Assembly: GCA_024280945.1 (NCBI GenBank)
Contig: JAMXLO010000135.1
Location: 1 to 60,628, forward strand
Length of the DNA: 60,628 nt
Direction: 5' to 3'
From: Acetobacteraceae bacterium
Lineage (GTDB): Bacteria; Pseudomonadota; Alphaproteobacteria; Acetobacterales; Acetobacteraceae
Under the pieces are notes generated by a model that saw nothing but the letters and a program-made list of their open reading frames with translations, was not told where the DNA came from and did not search any database. How positions within the stretch are numbered: position 1 is the stretch's first letter; each line of letters begins with the position of its first letter. The translations under genes and the position numbers were made by a program. Of the stretch, positions 35,717-43,296 are shown piece after piece.

Positions 35717-37057
35717 CTAGCCGAGCAGTCCGGCTCCGGAAATCCCGCAGAACAAGCCGAGAGCGCAGGTGACAGTCGAGACGATGACCACCACCCAAAG
35801 GTAAACACCGTGCAAGCGATAAGCACTCGGCAGTGCTTTGATTGCGAGTGCGATCAGCAGTCCCAGCACGAGCGGCAGCACGAATACGTTCATCACCTGC
35901 ATGGCGACGTTCAGCGCGACAAGATCTGTCCAGGTCGCAACCACTGCGGCGCCGGCTACGATGCAAATCGCATATACACCATAGAACCATCTGGCCTCGA
36001 GCGGGCGATACGCCAGCGAATGCCGATATCCGGCGACCTCGCCTACGCCCCATGCCAGCGCCAGCGACGTCACGATGGAAGCCACCATGCCGGCGCCCAA
36101 TACGCCGAGGCCAAACACCAGATGGCTGGTTGGCACACCGAGGAACGGTGCCAGAGCTGCGCTCATATCGCCCACCGAAGTGAGCGACGCGCCTGGGTTG
36201 CGACGCCCAATCGTCGTGGCGCACGCGATCAGCACCGCGGCCATGACAAGCTGCGTGATGACCGCACCCAACGCGGTGTCCCACTGGGCGGCCGGATAGT
36301 GCTCGGGCCGCAGTTTCTTATCCGCGATGGCAGACTGCTGGTAGAAGATCATCCACGGCATCACCACGGAACCGATATTGGCCGCGGCGAGATACAGGTA
36401 GTCTTTGGTGCCGTATGGGATCTCCAGGCTGCCATACAGCAGTGCGCGTGGATCGGGACGTGCAGCCCAGGCGACCCATAAGAATGCCAGCTCGAAAAGC
36501 CCGACGAAAATCGCCACCAATTCGACGCGCCGATAGGAGCCGGTGCTGACCACCGCCAACAGTCCAACGACGGCAATGGCCAATGTGGCAGCGCGTGGTA
36601 GGCCGTACAATTCTCCCACCCCGGCAATGCCGGACAGTTCAGTCAGCAGCGCGCCGATGGTGGCGATGGCCAGTGCGCCGACGGAGACCCATGCCCAGGC
36701 CGGACCGAATACCGCCCGGACCAGCTGACCATGGCCACGGCCGGTGAGGATGCCCAGCCGTACTGTCAGTTCCTGCACCATGTACAGGATCGGCGTCAGC
36801 ACAAGCTGCAAAAGGAGCAGCCGATAGCCCCATCGTACGCCCGACTGTCCGGCGGTGACGATGGAGCCCACGTCGGTATCGGCGAGCATGACCACCAGGC
36901 CCGGCCCGAACACCGCCAGAAAGCGAGCCAGCCGGCCGCGGCTGCCAGGCGGCGCGAGCACCTCTTCGGCGGACTCGGTCAAGTGCAAGCCATCTCCGGC
37001 AGCTCCCCAGGCAACCCTGTGTTGCCGCTGGTATACGCGGTCTGCTACAAGCCTCAC
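35717..37057 (-). CDS. Nramp-family divalent metal transporter, variant motifs
   Basis: About eleven hydrophobic helices follow a short N-terminal tail. GPGLVVMLADTDVGSIVTAGQSG corresponds to helix 1, where classical Nramp has DPGN; here it is D-T-D-V-G-S (quoted in part: MLADTDVGSIVTAG). The helix 6 motif, normally MPHNxxxHS, reads SVVMPWMIFYQQS, so the metal-binding Met is kept but His is replaced by Trp. QELTVRLGILTGRGHG follows helix 2. It should move a divalent cation across the inner membrane with proton coupling uncertain. The start is unclear: GTG 37057 opens the frame, and a TTG nearer to LHLTESAEEV is possible. Confidence 0.82.
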   Translation of the reverse strand: MRLVADRVYQRQHRVAWGAAGDGLHLTESAEEVLAPPGSRGRLARFLAVFGPGLVVMLADTDVGSIVTAGQSGVRWGYRLLLLQLVLTPILYMVQELTVRLGILTGRGHGQLVRAVFGPAWAWVSVGALAIATIGALLTELSGIAGVGELYGLPRAATLAIAVVGLLAVVSTGSYRRVELVAIFVGLFELAFLWVAWAARPDPRALLYGSLEIPYGTKDYLYLAAANIGSVVMPWMIFYQQSAIADKKLRPEHYPAAQWDTALGAVITQLVMAAVLIACATTIGRRNPGASLTSVGDMSAALAPFLGVPTSHLVFGLGVLGAGMVASIVTSLALAWGVGEVAGYRHSLAYRPLEARWFYGVYAICIVAGAAVVATWTDLVALNVAMQVMNVFVLPLVLGLLIALAIKALPSAYRLHGVYLWVVVIVSTVTCALGLFCGISGAGLLG

Positions 37058-37189
37058 ATGGTACTGGTGCTATCTAAGTCTGGCCGGCGCCCGCGCGCGG
37101 CGCGATGTCAGGACCGGACCTGACAGGATCCCGGCGACAAGTGTCGCCGCTTTCAGCAATGGTGTGGCGTTGACGTGGAGCCAGCTTCC

Positions 37190-38554
37190 GTGCACTCGCT
37201 TTTCCTGCACAACACTCTGAGCCGCCGGAAAGAACAGTTTGAGCCGCTCGAGCCACAGCACGTGCGGATATACTTGTGCGGACCCACGGTCTACGACCTG
37301 GCGCATATCGGCAATGCCCGCACCATGGTGGTGTTCGACGTGCTCGTGCGCCTGTTGCGCGTGCTGTATCCGCGTGTCACCTACGTGCGCAACATCACCG
37401 ACGTAGACGACAAGATCAACGCACGCGCCCGGGAGAGCGGGGAGCCGATCGAGCAGATCACCGCACGCACCGCGGCGGATTTTCATGCCGACATGGCGGC
37501 GTTGGGGGTGTTGCCACCCGATGAGGAGCCGCGCGCGACACGGCACATCCCGGAGATGGTCGAGCTCATCCAGCGGCTTATCGCCTCTGGTCATGCGTAT
37601 GAAGCACAAGGGCATGTGCTATTCTCTGTGCCAAGCTTTCCCGCGTATGGACAATTGTCTGGACACGCGCCAGACGAGCTGCTGGCCGGTGCGCGGATCG
37701 ACGTGGCTCCCTACAAGCGCGATCCGGGGGACTTTGTGCTGTGGAAGCCATCGCCGCCTGACACGCCGGGATGGGACAGCCCATGGGGGCGCGGCCGGCC
37801 GGGATGGCACATCGAGTGCAGCGCGATGTCCTGGCGTTATCTCGGCGAGACCTTCGATATCCATGGCGGCGGGACCGACCTGATCTTTCCGCATCATGAG
37901 AATGAGCTGGCACAGAGCGTCTGCGCGTTTTCCGGCAGCCGCTTCGCTCGCCTCTGGGTGCACAGCGGCATGCTGCAGATCAATGAGGAGAAGATGTCGA
38001 AGAGTCTCGGCAACTTCTTCACCGCGCGCGAGGTGCTGGCCAAGGCGCCGGCCGAGGCGGTACGGCTCGCACTGATCCGCACGCATTACCGGTCGGTGGC
38101 CGAATTCTCCGACGCGGCGGTGGCCGAGGCGAAGCGCGAACTGGATCGGTTCTATCGCGCGCTGGAGCGGTATCCCGATCTTGGCGCCGCCGATGTGCCG
38201 CCGCCGGTCATGGCCGCGCTATGCGACGACCTGAACACACCGCTGGCGTTGTCGGCGATGCATGGCCTGGCGGACAAGGCGCTGGCCGGTGACTTTGATT
38301 CTGCCTGCGGGCTGCGGGCGGCAGGCGGGCTGCTGGGCGTCGTGCAGCAGAGCGTGGATGAGTGGTTCCGCGGCGGCGCCGATCGCGCCGCGATCGAGGC
38401 AGCAATTGCCGAACGTCGGGAGGCACGCCGGCGGCGAGATTACAAGCGTGCCGACGCAATCCGCGCCGAGTGGTCCGCACGCGGCGTGGTCTTCGAGGAC
38501 AGGCCCGATGGATCGACCAGTTGGAGCGTTGTTGCGGGACAGGAAGGACGATGA
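37190..38554 (+). CDS. cysS: cysteinyl-tRNA synthetase
   Basis: The 454-residue class I synthetase charges tRNA-Cys. Zinc ligand and substrate motif LCGPTVYDLAHIGNART combines the conserved Cys and the HIGH signature (HIGN); RNITDVDDKIN follows, WHIECSAMS and FPHHENELAQS supply other zinc ligands, and KMSKS appears in NEEKMSKSLGNFF. GTG 37190 gives the family-typical start HSLFLHNTLSRRKE; GTG 37175 is the alternative. The stop overlaps the DUF305 start (ATGA), making a tight three-gene cluster with DUF305 and trmJ. Confidence 0.95.
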   Translation: MHSLFLHNTLSRRKEQFEPLEPQHVRIYLCGPTVYDLAHIGNARTMVVFDVLVRLLRVLYPRVTYVRNITDVDDKINARARESGEPIEQITARTAADFHADMAALGVLPPDEEPRATRHIPEMVELIQRLIASGHAYEAQGHVLFSVPSFPAYGQLSGHAPDELLAGARIDVAPYKRDPGDFVLWKPSPPDTPGWDSPWGRGRPGWHIECSAMSWRYLGETFDIHGGGTDLIFPHHENELAQSVCAFSGSRFARLWVHSGMLQINEEKMSKSLGNFFTAREVLAKAPAEAVRLALIRTHYRSVAEFSDAAVAEAKRELDRFYRALERYPDLGAADVPPPVMAALCDDLNTPLALSAMHGLADKALAGDFDSACGLRAAGGLLGVVQQSVDEWFRGGADRAAIEAAIAERREARRRRDYKRADAIRAEWSARGVVFEDRPDGSTSWSVVAGQEGR

Positions 38555-38916
38555 ATTTCGCTGATCTGGCAGCGTTGGTGATCGCATTCTCGGTGTTCGG
38601 TCACCCAGTTTCCGCCCAGCCCATGCAGGGCATGCAAATGCCCGCGCAGTCGGCCGACGAAGCGGCATCCACCAAGGCTTACCGAAGCGCCATGAGCAAG
38701 ATGGAAAAGAGCATGGCCGTGACCTACTCCGGCAATCCGGACAAAGACTTCGTTGCCGGCATGATCCCTCATCATGAGGGCGCGGTGGCAATGGCCAAGG
38801 TGGAGCTGCAATACGGCAAGGACCCCCAGCTGCGGAAGCTTGCCCGAGACGTGATCGCAGCACAGACCAAGGAGATCGCCTTCATGCAGTCGTGGCAGGC
38901 GAAGCACGCGAAGTGA
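38551..38916 (+). CDS. DUF305-family exported protein
   Basis: A 121-residue protein starting at ATG 38551, which overlaps the cysS stop and follows AGGAAGG. A Sec signal peptide (MNFADLAALVIAFSVFGHPVSAQ, about 23 residues; quoted in part LAALVIAFSVFGHP) precedes a Met-rich linker (QPMQGMQMP) and the DUF305 core DFVAGMIPHHEGAVAMAKVEL. DUF305 proteins are ferritin-like four-helix proteins in the periplasm often linked to copper. The PHHEGA motif and flanking Met residues suggest metal binding. Its placement between two RNA-metabolism genes is probably only operon economy. Confidence 0.85.
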   Translation: MNFADLAALVIAFSVFGHPVSAQPMQGMQMPAQSADEAASTKAYRSAMSKMEKSMAVTYSGNPDKDFVAGMIPHHEGAVAMAKVELQYGKDPQLRKLARDVIAAQTKEIAFMQSWQAKHAK

Positions 38917-39785
38917 CCGGTCGCGAGGGCGGCGCCGATCTGGCGCCGATTGGCAATTCTCCGGTCGTCATCCTGGTCCGTCCGCAACTCGCCGACAACA
39001 TCGGCGCTTGCGCACGCGCCATGGCAAATGGCGGCCTGTTCCACCTGCGTCTGGTTGCTCCGCGCGATGGCTGGCCGCAGGAGAAGGCGTGGCGCAATTC
39101 GTCTGGCGCCGACCGCATCCTCGATGCGGCGACCGTGTTCGATTCAGTGCCGAGTGCGGTCGCCGACCTACACCGCGTGTTCGCAACCTGCCCGCGCCCT
39201 CGTCATATCATCAAGCCGGTGCTGACAGCGCGCGGCGCCGCAATAGAGCTACGTGAGATTGCGAGCCGCGATCTGCGTGCTGGCGTGCTGTTCGGTCCGG
39301 AGCGCGCCGGGCTGGACAATGACGACATGGCACACGCCGATGCGCTGGTGCGCTATCCGCTGAATCCGGCGTTCATGTCGCTGAACCTGGCGCAGGCGGT
39401 GATGGTGCTGGCGTACGAGTGGTGGACCGCGGCGGACCCGACCCCGCCGCGGACGCTGATGACCAACGAAACACGCATCGCCACCAAGGCAGAGCTGGAA
39501 AATTTTCTCGAACACCTGATCGATCAGCTCGACGCCTGTGCCTTCTTGCGCAACCTGCCGAAGCGGCCAGGTATGGTACGCAACATTCGCCACTTCTTTC
39601 AGCGCGGCGAAGTGACCGAGCAGGAACTGCGCACCCTGCACGGCATCGTCACCGAACTGGCGATCGGCCGCCGACAGCTTGGGCGGCTGGAAGACCCCGA
39701 TCCCGCTACAGAACGAAGCGCTGCGATGGCACGAACGGCGGCGGATCCAGGCCCAGCATTGCCTGAGCGTACAGAGAGCCACTGA
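38913..39785 (+). CDS. TrmJ-like tRNA/rRNA 2'-O-methyltransferase (SpoU family)
   Basis: A 290-residue SPOUT methyltransferase. It shows VVILVRPQLADNIGACARAM (motif 1), LFGPERAGLDNDDMAHAD (motif 2) and YPLNPAFMSLNLAQAVMVLAYE (in part: NPAFMSLNLAQAVMV; motif 3), forming the knotted SAM site. TrmJ methylates position 32 of certain tRNAs. GTG 38913 is preferred because it overlaps the DUF305 stop as GTGA; a GTG at 38892 would overlap further. Its last 80 bases overlap the convergent acyl-CoA-dehydrogenase-like gene. Confidence 0.88.
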   Translation: MTGREGGADLAPIGNSPVVILVRPQLADNIGACARAMANGGLFHLRLVAPRDGWPQEKAWRNSSGADRILDAATVFDSVPSAVADLHRVFATCPRPRHIIKPVLTARGAAIELREIASRDLRAGVLFGPERAGLDNDDMAHADALVRYPLNPAFMSLNLAQAVMVLAYEWWTAADPTPPRTLMTNETRIATKAELENFLEHLIDQLDACAFLRNLPKRPGMVRNIRHFFQRGEVTEQELRTLHGIVTELAIGRRQLGRLEDPDPATERSAAMARTAADPGPALPERTESH

Positions 39786-41004
39786 ACTCGATATTGGCCG
39801 CTGGATGATTGCGCATCGCAAGCAGATCGCGGAAGAAGCGCTGCAGCGCGCCGTCGGCCCGCATCGTGCGTCCGCCGTTCACAGCGAGCAGGTCGGAGAT
39901 TGCGTTGGTGCAGCTGTGGTGCGCCAAGGTCGCTTCATAGAACGCCTGAGCCCGTCGCGCATACGGGATCGGCTTGCCCTGCTGCAGCAGAGACTGCATT
40001 TCTGTCCAGGTGGCGGCGAGGCGCGTCCTTGCGGTATCGGCCGCAATCAATGCCCGCGCCAGCGGACGCTGCACCGCCGGATCGCGTGCAACCGCTGGTC
40101 CGCCATAGGCTGACACGCGGACACTGTTGTTCTCGATGAACGACTGCACCGCGCCGACAGCGGCGCCGACCGCCGGGGCGGCGATCGTGTAACCGAACAC
40201 GAGCCGCCATGGCAGCCTGAAGTACGGCCGGTCGTTGACGGAGAAGCCCGGATTCCGCTCGTGATAGACATCGACCACGCTGTGGGTGCGATACTCCGGA
40301 ACGAAGGCACCAGCCACGACCACATCCTTGCTGCCAGTACCGGCCAGCCCGGTCACACGCCAACTGTCATGGTCGACAACGAAATCGGACCGCGGCACCA
40401 GGAAGGTGCGAAATTCTGCGCCATTGCCTTCGTCCGGAATCACCGCGCCCAGCAGCACCCAGTCGCAGTGATCGACGCCACTGGAAAAGTGCCAACGTCC
40501 CGACAGGTGGAACCCGCCGTCGACCGGCCGCACTGAGCCCGTCGGCGCATAAGATGATGACGCCCGTGCGTCCGGGTTGTCCCGCCAGAGATCGCGCTGA
40601 GCCTTTTCGGCGAACAGCGCAATCTGCCAAGGATGAACGCCGACGACGCTGGCGACCCAGCCGGTGGAGCCGCAGGCGGATGCGATCAGCACCATCCCTT
40701 CATAGAAGGTTGCCAGGTCCAGCTCCAATCCGCCCCACTGCCGCGGCTGCACGGCGCGGAACACGCCGATGTCGGTGAGCGCCTTCACTATGTCATGCGA
40801 CACCCGGCCGGCTCGTTCAGTCTCGCCGGCCCTGGCGCGTATTTCCGGCAGCAGCGCAGTGATCCCGGCGACAAATGCATCCGCCTGAACTGTGTCGGCT
40901 ACTGGCGGCTCAGCAACGGCGACGTCCGGCATGGGCAACTCCTCCTCAGCCAACCTCTCCATGTTGTGCGCAGCCGTCGCACCACCCTGCGCGATATCAC
41001 TCAT
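39706..41004 (-). CDS. acyl-CoA dehydrogenase-fold flavin monooxygenase (HsaA/HpaB-like)
   Basis: The 432-residue protein has the acyl-CoA dehydrogenase fold but without the usual catalytic Glu segment; it resembles group D flavin monooxygenases such as HsaA. Seen are ALTDIGVFRAVQPRQWGGLEL, ASACGSTGWVASVVGVHPWQ, GGFHLSGRWHFSSGVDHCDW and a C-terminal NGGRTMRADGALQRFFRDL. It would use reduced FMN from a partner reductase. ATG 41004 overlaps the upstream quinone oxidoreductase stop (ATGA), so the two are coupled. The 3' end overlaps trmJ by 80 bases on the opposite strand. Confidence 0.85.
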   Translation of the reverse strand: MSDIAQGGATAAHNMERLAEEELPMPDVAVAEPPVADTVQADAFVAGITALLPEIRARAGETERAGRVSHDIVKALTDIGVFRAVQPRQWGGLELDLATFYEGMVLIASACGSTGWVASVVGVHPWQIALFAEKAQRDLWRDNPDARASSSYAPTGSVRPVDGGFHLSGRWHFSSGVDHCDWVLLGAVIPDEGNGAEFRTFLVPRSDFVVDHDSWRVTGLAGTGSKDVVVAGAFVPEYRTHSVVDVYHERNPGFSVNDRPYFRLPWRLVFGYTIAAPAVGAAVGAVQSFIENNSVRVSAYGGPAVARDPAVQRPLARALIAADTARTRLAATWTEMQSLLQQGKPIPYARRAQAFYEATLAHHSCTNAISDLLAVNGGRTMRADGALQRFFRDLLAMRNHPAANIEFSGSLYAQAMLGLDPPPFVPSQRFVL

Positions 41005-41990
41005 CGAGCACACTCGATCACGACCGTGCCCACCTTGTCACCACGCTCAACCGCCTCGTGCGCTGCCGCGGCCTGGTACAGCGGGAACTTCTCGGCCACA
41101 GACAGAATGCGCCGTCCGCTGGCGATCCACTGGGCGATGTCGCTCTGCGCGCGTTTGCGCGCAGCATGCGGCGTCCCTGGTAACGACATGGGGTACAGCG
41201 TGACGTTGCGCTGCATCAGCTCACCGACCGGCAGACGCGGCGTGCGATCGCCATTCGAGGCGTAGATCGCGATGCTGCCATTGGCGCGCACGCAGCGCAT
41301 CGTCGCGGCAAGGTTGCCGCCGAAGTCCACGTCCACCACGTGATCGACGCCGGCGCCGCCGGTGATGCCGCGCACGCGCGCACCTACGTCTTCGTTACGA
41401 TAGTTGACGATATGATCGGCACCGCCGGCCCGGGCGCGCTCGGCCTTCGCCTCGGAACTGACGGTCGCAATCACGGTGGCGCCAGCCCATTTGGCGAGCT
41501 GCACCGCATAGTGGCCGACAGCACCGGCGGCACCGGTGATCAGCAGCGTGCGGCCTTGCACCGGACCGGCAGCGAAGACGCAGTAGTGAGCGGTCATACC
41601 GGGAACGCCGAGTGTCGCGCCCTCGGCGAACGACACATGATCCGGCAGCGGTGTCACCAGATCGACGTTCAGCGCGATGTACTCGGCGGCGGTACCCATC
41701 CAACGGCCATTGCGCTGACCGTTGTACAGCCACACGCGCTTGCCGACCCAGTTCTCCGCCACCATCGGGCCGACGCGATCCACGATGCCCGCGCCATCGC
41801 TGCAGGTGATGACGCGGGGATATTCCATCGCCGGCACAGGCCCACGACGACGATAGGTATCGGACGGGTTCAGCCCTGCTGCCTCAAGCCGCACGCGGAC
41901 CTCGTAGTGCCCGGGCTCCGGTGTAGCCAGTTCGCCCGCGATCAGCACCTCGCGGGCAGGTCCCTGACGATCGTACCAGACAGCGCGCAT
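41001..41990 (-). CDS. zinc-independent quinone oxidoreductase / MDR-family reductase
   Basis: The 329-residue protein is a medium-chain dehydrogenase/reductase of the NADPH:quinone reductase type: MRAVWYDRQGPAREVL at the start, VRLEAAGLNPSDTYRR, and the cofactor motif LITGAAGAVGHYAVQLAKWAG (in part: TGAAGAVGHYAVQLAKW). Zinc-ligand cysteines of alcohol dehydrogenases are absent. It likely reduces quinones or enones with NADPH. It is coupled by overlap to the flavin monooxygenase gene, so the two may work on the same aromatic or quinoid compound (inference). Confidence 0.9.
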   Translation of the reverse strand: MRAVWYDRQGPAREVLIAGELATPEPGHYEVRVRLEAAGLNPSDTYRRRGPVPAMEYPRVITCSDGAGIVDRVGPMVAENWVGKRVWLYNGQRNGRWMGTAAEYIALNVDLVTPLPDHVSFAEGATLGVPGMTAHYCVFAAGPVQGRTLLITGAAGAVGHYAVQLAKWAGATVIATVSSEAKAERARAGGADHIVNYRNEDVGARVRGITGGAGVDHVVDVDFGGNLAATMRCVRANGSIAIYASNGDRTPRLPVGELMQRNVTLYPMSLPGTPHAARKRAQSDIAQWIASGRRILSVAEKFPLYQAAAAHEAVERGDKVGTVVIECAR

Positions 41991-42023
41991 GGTCAGCCTC
42001 CCCCTGAGCTGCTGCGTGCAAGT

Positions 42024-43208
42024 CTACGCGACGTATCTCGACCCCGCCATCGCGCGCGCGACTGCCACCAAGGTCGCGTCACTGCCGCGTCCGCCAACGA
42101 TCGATAGCCCGATCGGCACCCCCTCGACCGCGGCGCCTGGCAGGCTGACCTGCGGCACGCCTGTCAGACCACCATGCGAACAGAGACAGGATATTCGCGC
42201 CCGCAACAGGTTGAGCACCGCCAGTGGCAAGCCCTTCTTCGGCGCAGGAAATGGCGTTGTCGGCAGGCAGAGAATGGTGCCAGGCGGCAGCAGATAAGCC
42301 ATCCGCCCTCGCGCCTCCTGGCGCATCAATCCGGCCCACTCGCGCTCCGCCTCGCCGATCATCGATCCCGCGACCAGGCCGCGCGCCACGTTGAATGCCA
42401 TTCGCGGGTTGTCGCGCTCCACCCATGGACGGAATGTCTGCCAGGCCTCGACCGGTTGCAGCGTGCGCTGCGCCCGCGACCAGACCGAGAGACCTTGCGG
42501 AGCCATCAGCTCATCGCGCGCACTGCCGATCAACGCCGCCAGCCGATCCACCATTGGCCGCAGCGCCGCCGCAACCTCGGCGTCGGCGAACCCGAAAGCA
42601 TCGACTGCCACGATCAGGTGAGACGGCAATGTCGCGGGAATTTCTTCACCGAGCATCACGCTGGAGACGCGCGCAAAGGTCTCCGGATCGCGTGCAAACC
42701 AGCCGGTTGTGTCCGACATTGGCGCCTGCGGCAGCATGCCGCTCAACTCAAGCCGTCCGTGCGTCGGACGGATGCCGTACAGGCCACAAAAACTCGCCGG
42801 CACGCGCACGGACCCACCTGTGTCGGTGCCAAGCGCGGTGTCGCAGAGACCAGCAGCGACCGCGGCCGCCGAGCCCGACGATGAGCCGCCAGGAACGCGA
42901 TCCGGCGCCTTGCTGTTCAGTGGCGTGCCATCGAATGCATTCTCGCCGAGGATGCCGAGCGAGACCTCGTCCGTGATCGTCTTGCCGATCAGCGTGGCGC
43001 CGGCATCCAGCAGCGTTTGCACCGCCCAGGCATGGCGCGTGGGCACCGGGTTGGTGCGTGCCCAGTCGTGATTGCCGCCGCCGGTCGGATGGCCGGCCAC
43101 ATCGAACAGGTCCTTCGCGGCAAAGGTGAGGCCATGCAGCGGACCATGGGTCGCGCCCTCGATCCTGACGCGCGGCCCGGGAATGAATGCGTTGGTCGGA
43201 TCGTCCAT
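42024..43208 (-). CDS. amidase signature-family enzyme
   Basis: The 394-residue protein carries the Ser-cisSer-Lys triad region: FAAKDLFDVAG supplies the Lys, VPGGSSSGSAAAVAAG the glycine-serine motif with the cis-Ser, and LGTDTGGSVRVPASFCGLYG the nucleophilic Ser. It hydrolyses an amide, possibly an N-carbamoyl or heterocyclic compound. AGGAGG lies about 12 bases before ATG 43208. It is divergent (88 bases) to the hyuAB operon, which makes a joint role in opening and cleaving cyclic amides plausible but unproven. At 394 residues it is shorter than many family members, but no key motif is lost. Confidence 0.9.
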   Translation of the reverse strand: MDDPTNAFIPGPRVRIEGATHGPLHGLTFAAKDLFDVAGHPTGGGNHDWARTNPVPTRHAWAVQTLLDAGATLIGKTITDEVSLGILGENAFDGTPLNSKAPDRVPGGSSSGSAAAVAAGLCDTALGTDTGGSVRVPASFCGLYGIRPTHGRLELSGMLPQAPMSDTTGWFARDPETFARVSSVMLGEEIPATLPSHLIVAVDAFGFADAEVAAALRPMVDRLAALIGSARDELMAPQGLSVWSRAQRTLQPVEAWQTFRPWVERDNPRMAFNVARGLVAGSMIGEAEREWAGLMRQEARGRMAYLLPPGTILCLPTTPFPAPKKGLPLAVLNLLRARISCLCSHGGLTGVPQVSLPGAAVEGVPIGLSIVGGRGSDATLVAVARAMAGSRYVA

Positions 43209-43296
43209 GGGTCCTGTCCTCCTGTTCCCCGACTTCTTGCCACGGTCTGGCCGAAAGTATTCACTCCCCGCCCATCGATCATCCCGAGGACGCTGG

